Assembly (NCBI GenBank): GCA_016714025.1
Contig: JADJOB010000002.1
Span: 1,334,001 to 1,398,000, forward strand
Direction: 5' to 3'
Source: Saprospiraceae bacterium
GTDB lineage: Bacteria > Bacteroidota > Bacteroidia > Chitinophagales > Saprospiraceae
Length of the DNA stretch: 64,000 nucleotides
Shown here piece after piece: positions 9,955-18,182 of this stretch. Position 1 is the stretch's first letter; each line of letters opens with the position of its first letter. The position numbers and the translations under genes are program-made. The notes beneath the pieces are model-generated. The model made no database searches and was not told the origin of the DNA. It was given only the letters and a program-made list of their open reading frames with translations.

Positions 9955-10390
9955 TTCAGCCAAATTTAGTAGTCAGAAATTAGTGGTCAGGAATTAGTAG
10001 TCAGGAATTAGTAGTCAGTGGTCAGTCAGTGTCCTCCAGCCCCAAAATCAGTGGTCAGTGGTCAGTATTCAGGGGTCAGTAGTTGTACTTTGTTCTCCAG
10101 CCCAACAATCCCAACAGCCTAACAGTCTAACAGTCTAACAGTCTAACAGTCTAACAGTCTAACAGCCCTTCAGCCCTTCAGCCCTCCAGCCCCAAAATCA
10201 GTGGTCAGTGGTCAGTATTCAGGGGTCAGTAGTTGTACTTTGTCCTCCAGCCCTTCAGCCCTCCAGCCCAAAATCAGTTGTCAGTGGTCAGTATTCAGGG
10301 GTCAGTAGTTGTACTTTGTCCTCCAGCCCAACAATCCCAACAGTCCAACAGCCTAACAGTCTAACAGTCTAACAGTCCTCCAGCCCCAAA
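9955..10390. repeat. Complex simple-repeat region between convergent genes
   Basis: The whole 445-base gap between the CorC-type gene and the lipoprotein gene is repetitive. A roughly 60-base block (AATCAGTGGTCAGTGG ... GTAGTTGTACTTTG) occurs three times, near 10033, 10195 and 10270, and has an internal 7-base period. Five exact AACAGTCT octamers occupy 10121-10160, and CAGCCCTT-type octamers lie around 10165-10195 and 10245-10270. The left edge is built from AATTAGTAGTCAGG units. No gene is visible. Confidence 0.95.
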
Positions 10391-10391
10391 A

Positions 10392-11714
10392 TCACTTACA
10401 CACTTCCTCAACTGAAAGCTGTGTATGATTTTCTGATTTCAGTGTGATTGTTGTCCAATCGCCGGGTATATTTTCCCAGGCACCTTTATTCTCATTGAGC
10501 AATACCGGAAAATTCTTTTGTGCGAATTGAATTTCCTGGACATCGTCGGTGCAGGTTTGTCCTTTTTCATTGCAGGAAAATGCAGAAAGATTTAAAAGTT
10601 TATCCCAAATGATTTCGTAGTTTTTTCCTTTAGAAATTATGGTCATTGCCTGATCAAAATATGCGGCAGATTTTAATTTTGCCCAGTTAATGTTTCCTTC
10701 AGGATTCATTTCCAAAAAAACGATGCCACCTTTTTTGGAATAGCCATCTCCTAAAACAATTAAATTACCGGATGATGTGAGGCAGGCATTTTTGAAAGCA
10801 TATTCATTGCCGTTATTTGCTGCATAGGTATGACTCCAAATGATTTGGCCATCGATTGCCGTTTTTATAATAAATGCTTCCTGCCTGTTGCTGTTTCGAT
10901 ATTCAATTTTTCCGATGAAGTATAAATTTCCTTTTTTATCCTGTAGCAATTTATTGAAATGCCAATCTGTAATTAAATCATATTCAAAATGAAAATTGCG
11001 ATATTGTACTAATTCTCCAATTGGATCTACAATCTGAAACGTATTGATCCAATATTTCTTGCGCAATTCTCCATTGATATAGGCACCTTTCTGCTTATAG
11101 CTAATCATAAATTTTTGATTATTCAATACAATTACATCTTGCCATACTTCAATGGCTTTTAATTTTCGGGACCACTTACATACACCGCTCGCATCAACTA
11201 AATGTAAACACGCTTCATAGGCATCTGAAGAGGGATCCTTTGTAGGGATCAAGCAATTTCCAGCCAGGTCCACAGCCAGATCTCCTTTGTCTATCGTTTT
11301 ATAAATAGTGGATCCCAAGGCCCACACCAATTCATTCTTACTTCCTAATTTGCAAATAATCTTATTCTTGTCTTCGCCATAATTTCCTGAAATAAAACGA
11401 TCCCCACCATTCGGACAAATTTGTTCAAATCGAACCGATTTTCCGTCTATTGCATAAGTGGTTAGTGCAGTGTTTTTTCCGGTTGTGCTTGTTTGAAATA
11501 GATAGGCATCTTTTAATCCGCTGGCTTTTGAATCGGGTCTTGCATACGATGCAGTCTCACCACAAATTAAAAGTTCACCTGCATTGGTCAGCACTGCATC
11601 ACAAGTAAGCCCTTTGGTCTGCAACAGAATCGCTCGTTGATCCGGAGCCACTTGCGAACAAGCAATAAATATAAACGAGAATATAAATAAATTACAGGTA
11701 AGACAATATTTCAT
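10392..11714 (-). CDS. Lipoprotein with beta-propeller-like repeats
   Basis: The 440-residue protein begins with a lipoprotein signal (MKYCLTCNLFIFSFIFIAC-S), which places the start at ATG 11714 rather than the longer frame at 11759. The rest is a series of about 45-residue units of alternating strands with G-x-L-I-x-x-G and W-x-x patterns. These resemble delta-60 or PQQ-like propeller blades that report event or value data in many Bacteroidota surface proteins. No catalytic motif was seen. The function is unknown, and the last base pair of the gene abuts a repeat array. Confidence 0.7.
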   Translation of the reverse strand: MKYCLTCNLFIFSFIFIACSQVAPDQRAILLQTKGLTCDAVLTNAGELLICGETASYARPDSKASGLKDAYLFQTSTTGKNTALTTYAIDGKSVRFEQICPNGGDRFISGNYGEDKNKIICKLGSKNELVWALGSTIYKTIDKGDLAVDLAGNCLIPTKDPSSDAYEACLHLVDASGVCKWSRKLKAIEVWQDVIVLNNQKFMISYKQKGAYINGELRKKYWINTFQIVDPIGELVQYRNFHFEYDLITDWHFNKLLQDKKGNLYFIGKIEYRNSNRQEAFIIKTAIDGQIIWSHTYAANNGNEYAFKNACLTSSGNLIVLGDGYSKKGGIVFLEMNPEGNINWAKLKSAAYFDQAMTIISKGKNYEIIWDKLLNLSAFSCNEKGQTCTDDVQEIQFAQKNFPVLLNENKGAWENIPGDWTTITLKSENHTQLSVEEVCK

Positions 11715-11830
11715 GGATATGATTTTATAGTATTTTAAAATTTCATAATAAAGACTCAAGAAAATGTTTGACTTCCATTTGCTTGACTTTTTGACAAGAT
11801 TTTGGTCAACCTATTTCAGGCACAGACCAC

Positions 11831-12005
11831 CTACCAACTATCACCTATCACCTACCACCTATCACCTACCAACTATCACCTACCAACTACCAACTATCAC
11901 CTATCACCTATCACCTATCAACTATCACCTATCAACTATCACCTATCAACTATCACCTATCAACTATCACCTATCACCTACCACCTACCACCTATCACCT
12001 ATCAC
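11831..12005. repeat. Array of 25 heptamers, consensus CTAYCAM
   Basis: Exactly 25 consecutive 7-base units are present, with only positions 4 (T/C) and 7 (C/A) varying. The array starts 117 bases upstream of the lipoprotein start codon and ends 4 bases from the parC stop codon. Because 7 is not a multiple of 3, all forward frames stay open through it and would give 7-residue peptide repeats. No start or context supports real translation. Confidence 0.97.
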
Positions 12006-12009
12006 CTTT

Positions 12010-14589
12010 TCAAACATCAAACTCAATCGTATCCCCGGCTTTATAGCCACCAGATTTTAATGCTTTTTTAGATGGTTCCTTGCTTTGATCGACTACACTG
12101 ATTAACGGCACGTCTTCAATTTTATTTCCAATGGCTTTCCAGCCTTTTACATCGACAAACTGATGAACCGTTAATATTTCATCCATACGTTCTTTGCGCT
12201 GTTTGTATGAGAATAAAACTTCAGGTTCAGGATGTGTGGTGACATAATAAAGTTTTGAATCTTTATGGTCCGTGATGAAACTAAATTTAGTATTGAGCGT
12301 CGTGGTTTCAATTTGAAAACGTTTGGCCATAGACCATCCTTTTTCACCTTCAAAATAAATGGCAGTAATAATTTGAGCCGGATTGTATTTTATAATATAA
12401 ATTAAATCCTGGTAAGAATACCGATTGTTTAAATCATACTCCGTTAATTCATAAGTACCATTTTTGTAAATGGTCAGAATTTTATCGCCCCGATTGAGTC
12501 CACCTAAATATAAACCACGCTCCTCAGTTATTAATCTTCCGGTATTGATATCATACCAAATTTTTTGCGCACCTAAAGTACTCTTGCCTTTCTCTTTGAG
12601 TGTAATTTTTCGAACCGGATATTTTGTGACGATATTTCCCTGACTACTGCGTCCTTTGATTTCCAATTCGCTAAAGTCAAAATCAAAGCTTTTAATTTTT
12701 GCTTTGCAACCGGGAGTTAAAAAGACGGTCACGAGTTCCGCTTCACCTTCCGGATTTCCGCTAAAATAGAGTGTTTTAGATTTGGGATGCCCTTTGGTTA
12801 AATCATATTCTTTATCACGGGTTATACCGGTTACATTAAATCGTTTCGCCATGGAACGACCAGTTTCGCCATCTAAATAAATGATGTTGTAGGTAGTGCG
12901 CTCATCGCCTTTTTTCCAAACATCTACGTAGATGATATCCTTTCCGACAAAGGTCTTTTCTGATATTCTGCTGACGATCATTTTACCATCTGCCCGAAAT
13001 ACAATGATATCATCGATATCACTGCATTCTTTTACAAATTCATCTTTCTTTAATCCATAACCGATAAAACCATCTTCCCGGTTGACATAGAGTTTGCTGT
13101 TGTTCGCTACGACCTGAACCGCCTGAATGGATTCAAATTCAAGAATGCGCGTTTTGCGCTCTTTACCTTTCCCATACTTGCTTAAAATATTTTCAAAATA
13201 TGCAATGGCATATTCGGTAAGATGTTCTAAATCATGTGCAACCTGAGCAATTTCTGCATTTAAAGATTTGAGTTGTTCGTCCGTTTGAAACTTATTGTAT
13301 TTGGAAATTCGTTTGATGCGAATTTCAGTCAAGTGCAGCAGATCTTCTTTTGTAATTTCCCGGATCAATTTAACTTTTCCGGCAGTAGCTTTTACTTTAG
13401 AAGAAGGAGTAATTACATAGTTTCGCAATCCAGCTTCGATAACCTGTAATACCTGTTCGAAACTCGTACATTCTTCAATATCCCGATAGATTCTGTTTTC
13501 AATAAAGATTTTTTCAAGAGAAGTCAACTGCCATTTTTCCTGTAGCTCACTGCGCTTGATTTCTAGTTCTTTTTGTAATAGATCTTTGGTATGAAAAGTT
13601 GAAATTTTAAGAATTTCATTGACCGATAAAAACAACGGTTTGTTATCAACAATTACACAACAATTCGGAGAGATGCTGACTTCACAATTTGTAAAAGCAT
13701 ACAATGCATCCAGACTTACTTCAGGAGAAACACCTGCTTGCAATTCAATGCGTATTTCAACATCTTTTGCAGTGTTGTCGGAGATTTGTTTGATTTTAAT
13801 TTTTCCTTTCTCTGATGCTTTAACAATGCTTTCAATCAAAGAGCCGGTTGTTATGCCATAGGGTATTTCACGAATGACCAACATTTTTTTGTCTTCGATT
13901 TCAATCTTGGCGCGAACTTTTACTTTACCACCGCGTAAGCCTTCATTATATTCTGCCACATTGATAGAACCTCCGGTTTCAAAATCCGGATACAGGTCTA
14001 TTTTCTTTCCTTTCAGTACCTGAATGGAAGCCTTTATCAATTCAATAAAATTATGAGGCAATATTTTAGTTGCAAGTCCAACAGCGATTCCTTCAACCCC
14101 CTGCGCCAGCAACAAGGGAAATTTCATTGGCAGGGTTTCCGGTTCTCGGTTTCGTCCGTCATAGGACAATTGCCATTTGGTGGTGTCAGGATTGAATGCA
14201 ACTTCCTTTGCAAATTTGGTAAGCCGCGCTTCGATGTACCGCGGTGCAGCAGCTGAATCGCCGGTTCTAAAATCTCCCCAGTTTCCCTGAGTTTCAATCA
14301 ATAAATCTTTTTGCCCGAGGTTTACCAAGGCTTCCCCGATCGCAGCATCTCCATGTGGATGATATTGCATCGTATGACCAATCAGGTTGGCCACTTTGTG
14401 AAAACGACCGTCTTCTTTCTCATCCATGCTGTGAAGGATGCGGCGTTGTACTGGTTTTAATCCGTCTTCAATAGCCGGGACCGCTCGTTCCAGGATGACG
14501 TAAGACGCATAGTCCAGAAAATAATTCTGGTACATGCCATCCAGGGTAATGATGTGGTCTGAAGAATTATCGGGGTTCTGGGTTTTCAT
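12010..14589 (-). CDS. parC: DNA topoisomerase IV subunit A
   Basis: The 859-residue protein starts with a type IIA topoisomerase A-subunit core. It contains the QRRILHSM segment, the GHTMQYHPHGD segment, and the DNA-linking tyrosine at Y118 in AAPRYIEARL. A coiled-coil region follows near 400-470, and a C-terminal domain of repeated beta blades occupies about 500-830. The blades lack a clear GyrA box (QRRGGKG), so ParC is preferred over GyrA. It decatenates chromosomes together with ParE, which is not in the window. The gene is transcribed from a -7 element at 14613-14606. Confidence 0.9.
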   Translation of the reverse strand: MKTQNPDNSSDHIITLDGMYQNYFLDYASYVILERAVPAIEDGLKPVQRRILHSMDEKEDGRFHKVANLIGHTMQYHPHGDAAIGEALVNLGQKDLLIETQGNWGDFRTGDSAAAPRYIEARLTKFAKEVAFNPDTTKWQLSYDGRNREPETLPMKFPLLLAQGVEGIAVGLATKILPHNFIELIKASIQVLKGKKIDLYPDFETGGSINVAEYNEGLRGGKVKVRAKIEIEDKKMLVIREIPYGITTGSLIESIVKASEKGKIKIKQISDNTAKDVEIRIELQAGVSPEVSLDALYAFTNCEVSISPNCCVIVDNKPLFLSVNEILKISTFHTKDLLQKELEIKRSELQEKWQLTSLEKIFIENRIYRDIEECTSFEQVLQVIEAGLRNYVITPSSKVKATAGKVKLIREITKEDLLHLTEIRIKRISKYNKFQTDEQLKSLNAEIAQVAHDLEHLTEYAIAYFENILSKYGKGKERKTRILEFESIQAVQVVANNSKLYVNREDGFIGYGLKKDEFVKECSDIDDIIVFRADGKMIVSRISEKTFVGKDIIYVDVWKKGDERTTYNIIYLDGETGRSMAKRFNVTGITRDKEYDLTKGHPKSKTLYFSGNPEGEAELVTVFLTPGCKAKIKSFDFDFSELEIKGRSSQGNIVTKYPVRKITLKEKGKSTLGAQKIWYDINTGRLITEERGLYLGGLNRGDKILTIYKNGTYELTEYDLNNRYSYQDLIYIIKYNPAQIITAIYFEGEKGWSMAKRFQIETTTLNTKFSFITDHKDSKLYYVTTHPEPEVLFSYKQRKERMDEILTVHQFVDVKGWKAIGNKIEDVPLISVVDQSKEPSKKALKSGGYKAGDTIEFDV

Positions 14590-14605
14590 ACATTGTATTG
14601 AATTG

Positions 14606-14613
14606 CAAAGATA
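14606..14613 (-). promoter_or_regulatory. -7 promoter element of parC
   Basis: The reverse complement reads TATCTTTG, a perfect TAnnTTTG, 16 bases before the start codon. No -33 TTTG is found at normal spacing. Confidence 0.55.
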
Positions 14614-14760
14614 AACCCTTGGAAATCATATTAAATATTTATTATATATAAAATTAGGGGTTTATCCATCCTTTAAAGTTTGGTTAAAAACGAAAAGAGA
14701 TTAATCGCTTGATTGGGTAGATAGTCAAACCTACATAATTATTTATTTAAATTCTAAATC

Positions 14761-15078
14761 ATGAAAACACACATTTTAATTTTGACTTCCCTCTTGGTGT
14801 GGGGAGTTACCCTTGGAAATGCACAAACTGCATACCGGGAAGGTCATCACAAACATTGGAATAAACGGGAACGCATCGAACATGGCCGCCATACTGGAAA
14901 ATTAAGTCCAAGAGAATGCCATAAGCTCCGTGCAGAAGGGCGGAACATCCATAAAACAAAACGATACATGCTTCGGGATGGTCGCCTGGATCATAAGGAA
15001 AGACGCCAGCTTCACCGGATGCACCATAGACACGACAGAAGCATTTGGCGTGAAAAACATGACAGAAATCGCTGGTAA
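14761..15078 (+). CDS. Small secreted His/Arg-rich protein, function unknown
   Basis: The 105-residue protein has a clear signal peptide (about 1-21, ending GNAQ). The mature part is extremely basic and rich in histidine and arginine. It holds two related segments, G46-K-L-S-P-R-E52 and G74-R-L-D-H-K-E80, each followed by a Leu-rich helix, giving an EF-hand-like spacing without the acidic loop. Similar short basic exported proteins occur in other Gram-negatives, but I know no function. Metal or nucleic-acid binding would fit the composition. It stands alone between parC (divergent) and the LolA-like gene. Confidence 0.7.
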   Translation: MKTHILILTSLLVWGVTLGNAQTAYREGHHKHWNKRERIEHGRHTGKLSPRECHKLRAEGRNIHKTKRYMLRDGRLDHKERRQLHRMHHRHDRSIWREKHDRNRW

Positions 15079-15209
15079 AACAGCTTCGGTTTTGTTAAAT
15101 TCAGTTTGCAGGGAAAAGCACTCCTAGCATTCATCGGATGCAAAACTAAAATAATCGTTAATTTCAGGCAGTTTACCCGAAATTCTGCTCCAAAAAATGG
15201 TCTTTGACC

Positions 15210-15217
15210 TATCTTTG
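15210..15217 (+). promoter_or_regulatory. -7 promoter element for the LolA-like gene
   Basis: TATCTTTG is a perfect TAnnTTTG, about 50 bases before ATG 15267. It also argues against the TTG at 15240 as the start, since the leader would then be very short. Confidence 0.5.
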
Positions 15218-15266
15218 ATAGCTGAATTAACCGGGTAATTTGCCTGGTTTTAAACTCAAATTAAAA

Positions 15267-15965
15267 ATGAATAAATTTCTTGCTTTTATCTGTTTTTTCT
15301 TTCTTGGAAACGCTTTTGTTTCTGCTCAAACTGTTGATGAAATTATTGACAAACACATCGCCGCTTTGGGTGGAAAGGACAAATTGACCAGCATCAAATC
15401 CGTTGTGATGGAAGGCAAAGTGAGTTCACAAGGAATGGAATTTCCAATGACAACTACCATCTTAAATCACAAAGGTTTTCGTCTGGATTTTGCTGTGATG
15501 GGTATGAATGCCTGGATTATTATGAGACCGGATTCCGGATGGTCGTTTATGCCATTTCAGGGTCAAACAAAACCAGAGCCCATGCCAATGGATCAAATTA
15601 ATGAAAGCATTGACCAATTAGATCTGTCTGGTCATTTATTAGATTATAAATCTAAAGGACATACCGTTGAGTATTTAGGTCTGGACGATGTGGAAGGAAC
15701 GGAATGCCATAAATTGAAAGTTACTTCAAAGAGTGGAAAATTAACCTACTACCTAATCGATCCTACATCATACTATATCGTAAAAACAGTTTCAAAACAG
15801 AAATATGGCGGTAAAGAATTTGATGCAGAAACCAAATTCAGTAATTACAAAGAAGTCGAAGGTGGATTGATATTTCCATATACCGTAGAATCTATGAACG
15901 GCCCGGTGGATATGACTAAAATCACCATCAATTCTGACATTCAGGAGAGCCTGTTTAAACCTTAA
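15267..15965 (+). CDS. LolA-like outer-membrane lipoprotein-sorting family protein
   Basis: The 232-residue exported protein has a signal peptide ending VSAQ (about residue 20). It continues with the pattern EIIDKHIAALGGKDKLTSI, then many amphipathic beta strands (SVVMEGKVSS, FRLDFAVMG, LTYYLIDP, FSNYKEVEGGLIFPYTVE). This is the layout of the LolA/LolB-like family common in Bacteroidota. These proteins bind lipid or lipoprotein acyl chains in the periplasm, though many members are uncharacterised. The start is set at ATG 15267, where the signal peptide begins. A strong terminator follows at once. Confidence 0.75.
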   Translation: MNKFLAFICFFFLGNAFVSAQTVDEIIDKHIAALGGKDKLTSIKSVVMEGKVSSQGMEFPMTTTILNHKGFRLDFAVMGMNAWIIMRPDSGWSFMPFQGQTKPEPMPMDQINESIDQLDLSGHLLDYKSKGHTVEYLGLDDVEGTECHKLKVTSKSGKLTYYLIDPTSYYIVKTVSKQKYGGKEFDAETKFSNYKEVEGGLIFPYTVESMNGPVDMTKITINSDIQESLFKP

Positions 15966-15972
15966 TTTAGGA

Positions 15973-16022
15973 GGGTTTATTAAATGAAATTTGCGTTGAT
16001 TTAATAAACCCTTATTTTTTTT
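15973..16022 (+). terminator. Rho-independent terminator after the LolA-like gene
   Basis: A perfect 13-base-pair stem (GGGTTTATTAAAT at 15973-15985 with its complement at 15999-16011) has a 13-base loop and is followed by TTATTTTTTTT. It ends just before the tsaE start. Confidence 0.9.
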
Positions 16023-16025
16023 CTG

Positions 16026-16463
16026 GTGAAAGAACAAGAGTACATCTTTGGGCTTGATCAATTGGATGAAATTTCTAAAAAGCTATTAGATCAAATACTG
16101 CCTTATCAGATTATCGGACTTCAGGCAGAAATGGGAGTCGGAAAGACTACACTGGTGCGTTCTATTGGCAAAAACCTGGGATTTGAATCTGAAGCAGGTA
16201 GCCCAACCTTTTCTATTATCAACGAATATCATTGTAAGCCAAATCCATGGGCAATCCAAAAGCTGTACCATATGGATTTGTACCGATTAAAGAATCTGGA
16301 AGAAGCATTAAATTTAGGGATCCACGATTATTTCGACAGTGGGATCCACTGTATTATTGAATGGCCGGAATTAATTGAACCTCTTTTAGCTTCCGAAAAT
16401 TACTTGCAGGTCCAAATTGAACGATTGGAAAATCAACAAAGGAAGATTATAGTAACTTTGTAG
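16026..16463 (+). CDS. tsaE: tRNA threonylcarbamoyladenosine biosynthesis ATPase TsaE
   Basis: The 145-residue protein has the TsaE P-loop AEMGVGKTT (34-42), the SPTFSI segment and the HMDLYRL-x-EE-x3-LG pattern. All are diagnostic of the ATPase that supports TsaB/TsaD in making t6A37 on tRNAs. The start is GTG at 16026; no in-frame ATG precedes the P-loop in a sensible place. It sits right after a terminator, so it needs its own promoter, which I could not identify. The length is normal. Confidence 0.92.
   Translation: MKEQEYIFGLDQLDEISKKLLDQILPYQIIGLQAEMGVGKTTLVRSIGKNLGFESEAGSPTFSIINEYHCKPNPWAIQKLYHMDLYRLKNLEEALNLGIHDYFDSGIHCIIEWPELIEPLLASENYLQVQIERLENQQRKIIVTL
16453..16460 (+). promoter_or_regulatory. 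-7 promoter element of ald, inside the end of tsaE
   Basis: TAACTTTG is a perfect TAnnTTTG that overlaps the last codons of tsaE and lies 36 bases before the ald start. It would allow ald expression independent of tsaE. Confidence 0.45.
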
Positions 16464-16495
16464 CATCATCCGTTGATTTTTAGCAAGATACAATT

Positions 16496-17707
16496 ATGGA
16501 TTCATCCTATGCCACCAGCACACAGCGAGAGTTTTTAACCCAGCCGGAAATGCTGGAGCTCTACCGGGCAAAGTCTTCAATCAAAATAGGGATTCCTCTG
16601 GAATCTGGAATGCAGGAAAACCGGGTGGCATTAGTGCCGGTTTCTGTAAGCAATCTTGTAGCACGTGGCCATTTGGTTTATGTTGAATCCCAATCAGGGG
16701 TCAAGGCGCATTATTCAGACATTGACTATTCAGAAGCAGGTGCCATCATCACACATGACCGGAAAACGGTATTTGAATGTGATATTATTTTAAAAGTGGC
16801 TCCTCCTACTTTAGAAGAATTGCAATGGTTTCATCCCAATCAAGTATTGGTTTCGCCACTTAATTTTCCAATTATTGACAGCGAATACATCCAGGCACTC
16901 CGTCAAAAAAGAGTTACAGCTATTGCAATGGAGTACCTCCAAGCAGATGATGGTACCTTTCCCTTAGTCCGGATTATGTCAGAAATCGCAGGAATCTCCG
17001 TTGTGCAAACAGCTGCCGAATTATTAAGTCATCCGAAACAAGGAAAGGGATTGCTATTAGGGGGTATATCGGGTGTGCCCCCCGCAAAAGTGATTATATT
17101 AGGTGCGGGTGTTGTTGCAGAATATGCAACACGGGCAGCTTTGGCTTTAGGGGCTTCTGTGCGCATTTTTGATGACAACATTCATAAGTTAATCCGGATT
17201 CAAAACCGGATGGGACGTCAATTGTATACCTCGTCATTAAATCCCATAACGCTGACTCAACAATTAATGACTGCTGATGTGGCCATTGGTGCCATTCACA
17301 GTAAAACGGGTCGTACGCCGCTGTTGGTTTCTGAAGAAATGATTCTTCAAATGAAACCCGGCTCTGTAATTATTGATGTAAGTATAGACCAGGGTGGTTG
17401 CTTTGAAACCAGTCAGTTGACTACACACGATCAACCCATTCGGATAGTACATGGTGTAATTCATTATGGAGTTCCTAATATCGCATCTAAAGTTGCACGA
17501 ACTGCTTCTATAGGAATCAGCAACATCATTACAACGATCTTACAACAAGCAGGAGATGCCGGCGGAATCGATCATGTAATTTATTCCCACAAAGGTCTGC
17601 GAAATGGAATCTATACCTATAAAGGCTGTCTGACTAATGAGTATTTAAGTCAGCGTTTTGGAATTAAATACACCAATCTGGAATTGTTGCTGACAGCGAC
17701 AACCTAA
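16496..17707 (+). CDS. ald: Alanine dehydrogenase
   Basis: The 403-residue protein is a member of the alanine dehydrogenase/transhydrogenase alpha family. It contains KIGIPLESGMQENRVALVP (substrate-binding Arg and Lys region), a Rossmann segment VIILGAGVVAEYATRAAL and the PGSVIIDVSIDQGGCFETS block. It interconverts L-alanine and pyruvate with NAD. An N-terminal extension of about 30 residues precedes the core, as is usual in Bacteroidota, where tsaE often lies next to it. The Ald call is preferred over PntA because there is no membrane or second NAD-binding subunit gene nearby. Confidence 0.87.
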   Translation: MDSSYATSTQREFLTQPEMLELYRAKSSIKIGIPLESGMQENRVALVPVSVSNLVARGHLVYVESQSGVKAHYSDIDYSEAGAIITHDRKTVFECDIILKVAPPTLEELQWFHPNQVLVSPLNFPIIDSEYIQALRQKRVTAIAMEYLQADDGTFPLVRIMSEIAGISVVQTAAELLSHPKQGKGLLLGGISGVPPAKVIILGAGVVAEYATRAALALGASVRIFDDNIHKLIRIQNRMGRQLYTSSLNPITLTQQLMTADVAIGAIHSKTGRTPLLVSEEMILQMKPGSVIIDVSIDQGGCFETSQLTTHDQPIRIVHGVIHYGVPNIASKVARTASIGISNIITTILQQAGDAGGIDHVIYSHKGLRNGIYTYKGCLTNEYLSQRFGIKYTNLELLLTATT

Positions 17708-17750
17708 ATTTATAAAGGAGATTTATTGCAATTTGTGTTCGTTGATGCTA

Positions 17751-18130
17751 TATGTTTTCAATTCATATTTTTTTGAAACACATAGGGACATAGGGATTTA
17801 GGGAACATTGATTAGGAATTCTATGTGATGCCTATTGTTAACCATATACCTATGTTTTTCAATTCATATTTTTTTGAAACACATAGGGACATAGGGATTT
17901 AGGGAACATTGATTAGGAATTCTATGTGATGCTTATTGTTAACTATATACCTATGTTTTTCAATGGTGCTTTTTTTTTGAAACACATAGGAACATAGGGA
18001 TTTAGGAAACATAGATTTAGAATTCTATGTGAAACCTATTGTTAACTATATACCTATGTTTCAATTCATATTTTTTTGAAACACAAAGGGACATAGGGAT
18101 TTTGGAAACATAGATAAAAGTCATTGGGAT
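17751..18130. repeat. 3.7 tandem copies of a 101-base repeat
   Basis: Copies lie at 17751-17850, 17851-17951, 17952-18054 and 18055 to about 18130 (partial). The first two are nearly identical, and the third and fourth are diverged. Each full copy carries CACATAG and, about 36 bases later, CTATGTG, so each can fold into a stem. Each copy ends in TATACC. The array fills the gap between the convergent ald and polyprenyl-synthase genes. No spacer or repeat pattern of CRISPR type is present. Confidence 0.95.
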
Positions 18131-18182
18131 AACTTGGTCTATCGTTTACTAAAAAGGACTGCTATTAAATTGTGGGTTAAAC

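Noticed and set aside
11764..12071. Two overlapping open frames with peptides of repeated YHLSP type
   Set aside because: They are produced by the heptamer array, which keeps all forward frames open. There is no start context, promoter or signal.
12010..14589. Calling this gene gyrA
   Set aside because: No GyrA box was found in the C-terminal blades, and length and N-terminus fit the Bacteroidota ParC type better.
17751..18130. Possible CRISPR array
   Set aside because: The units are 101 bases long and tandem without unique spacers, and no cas gene is nearby.
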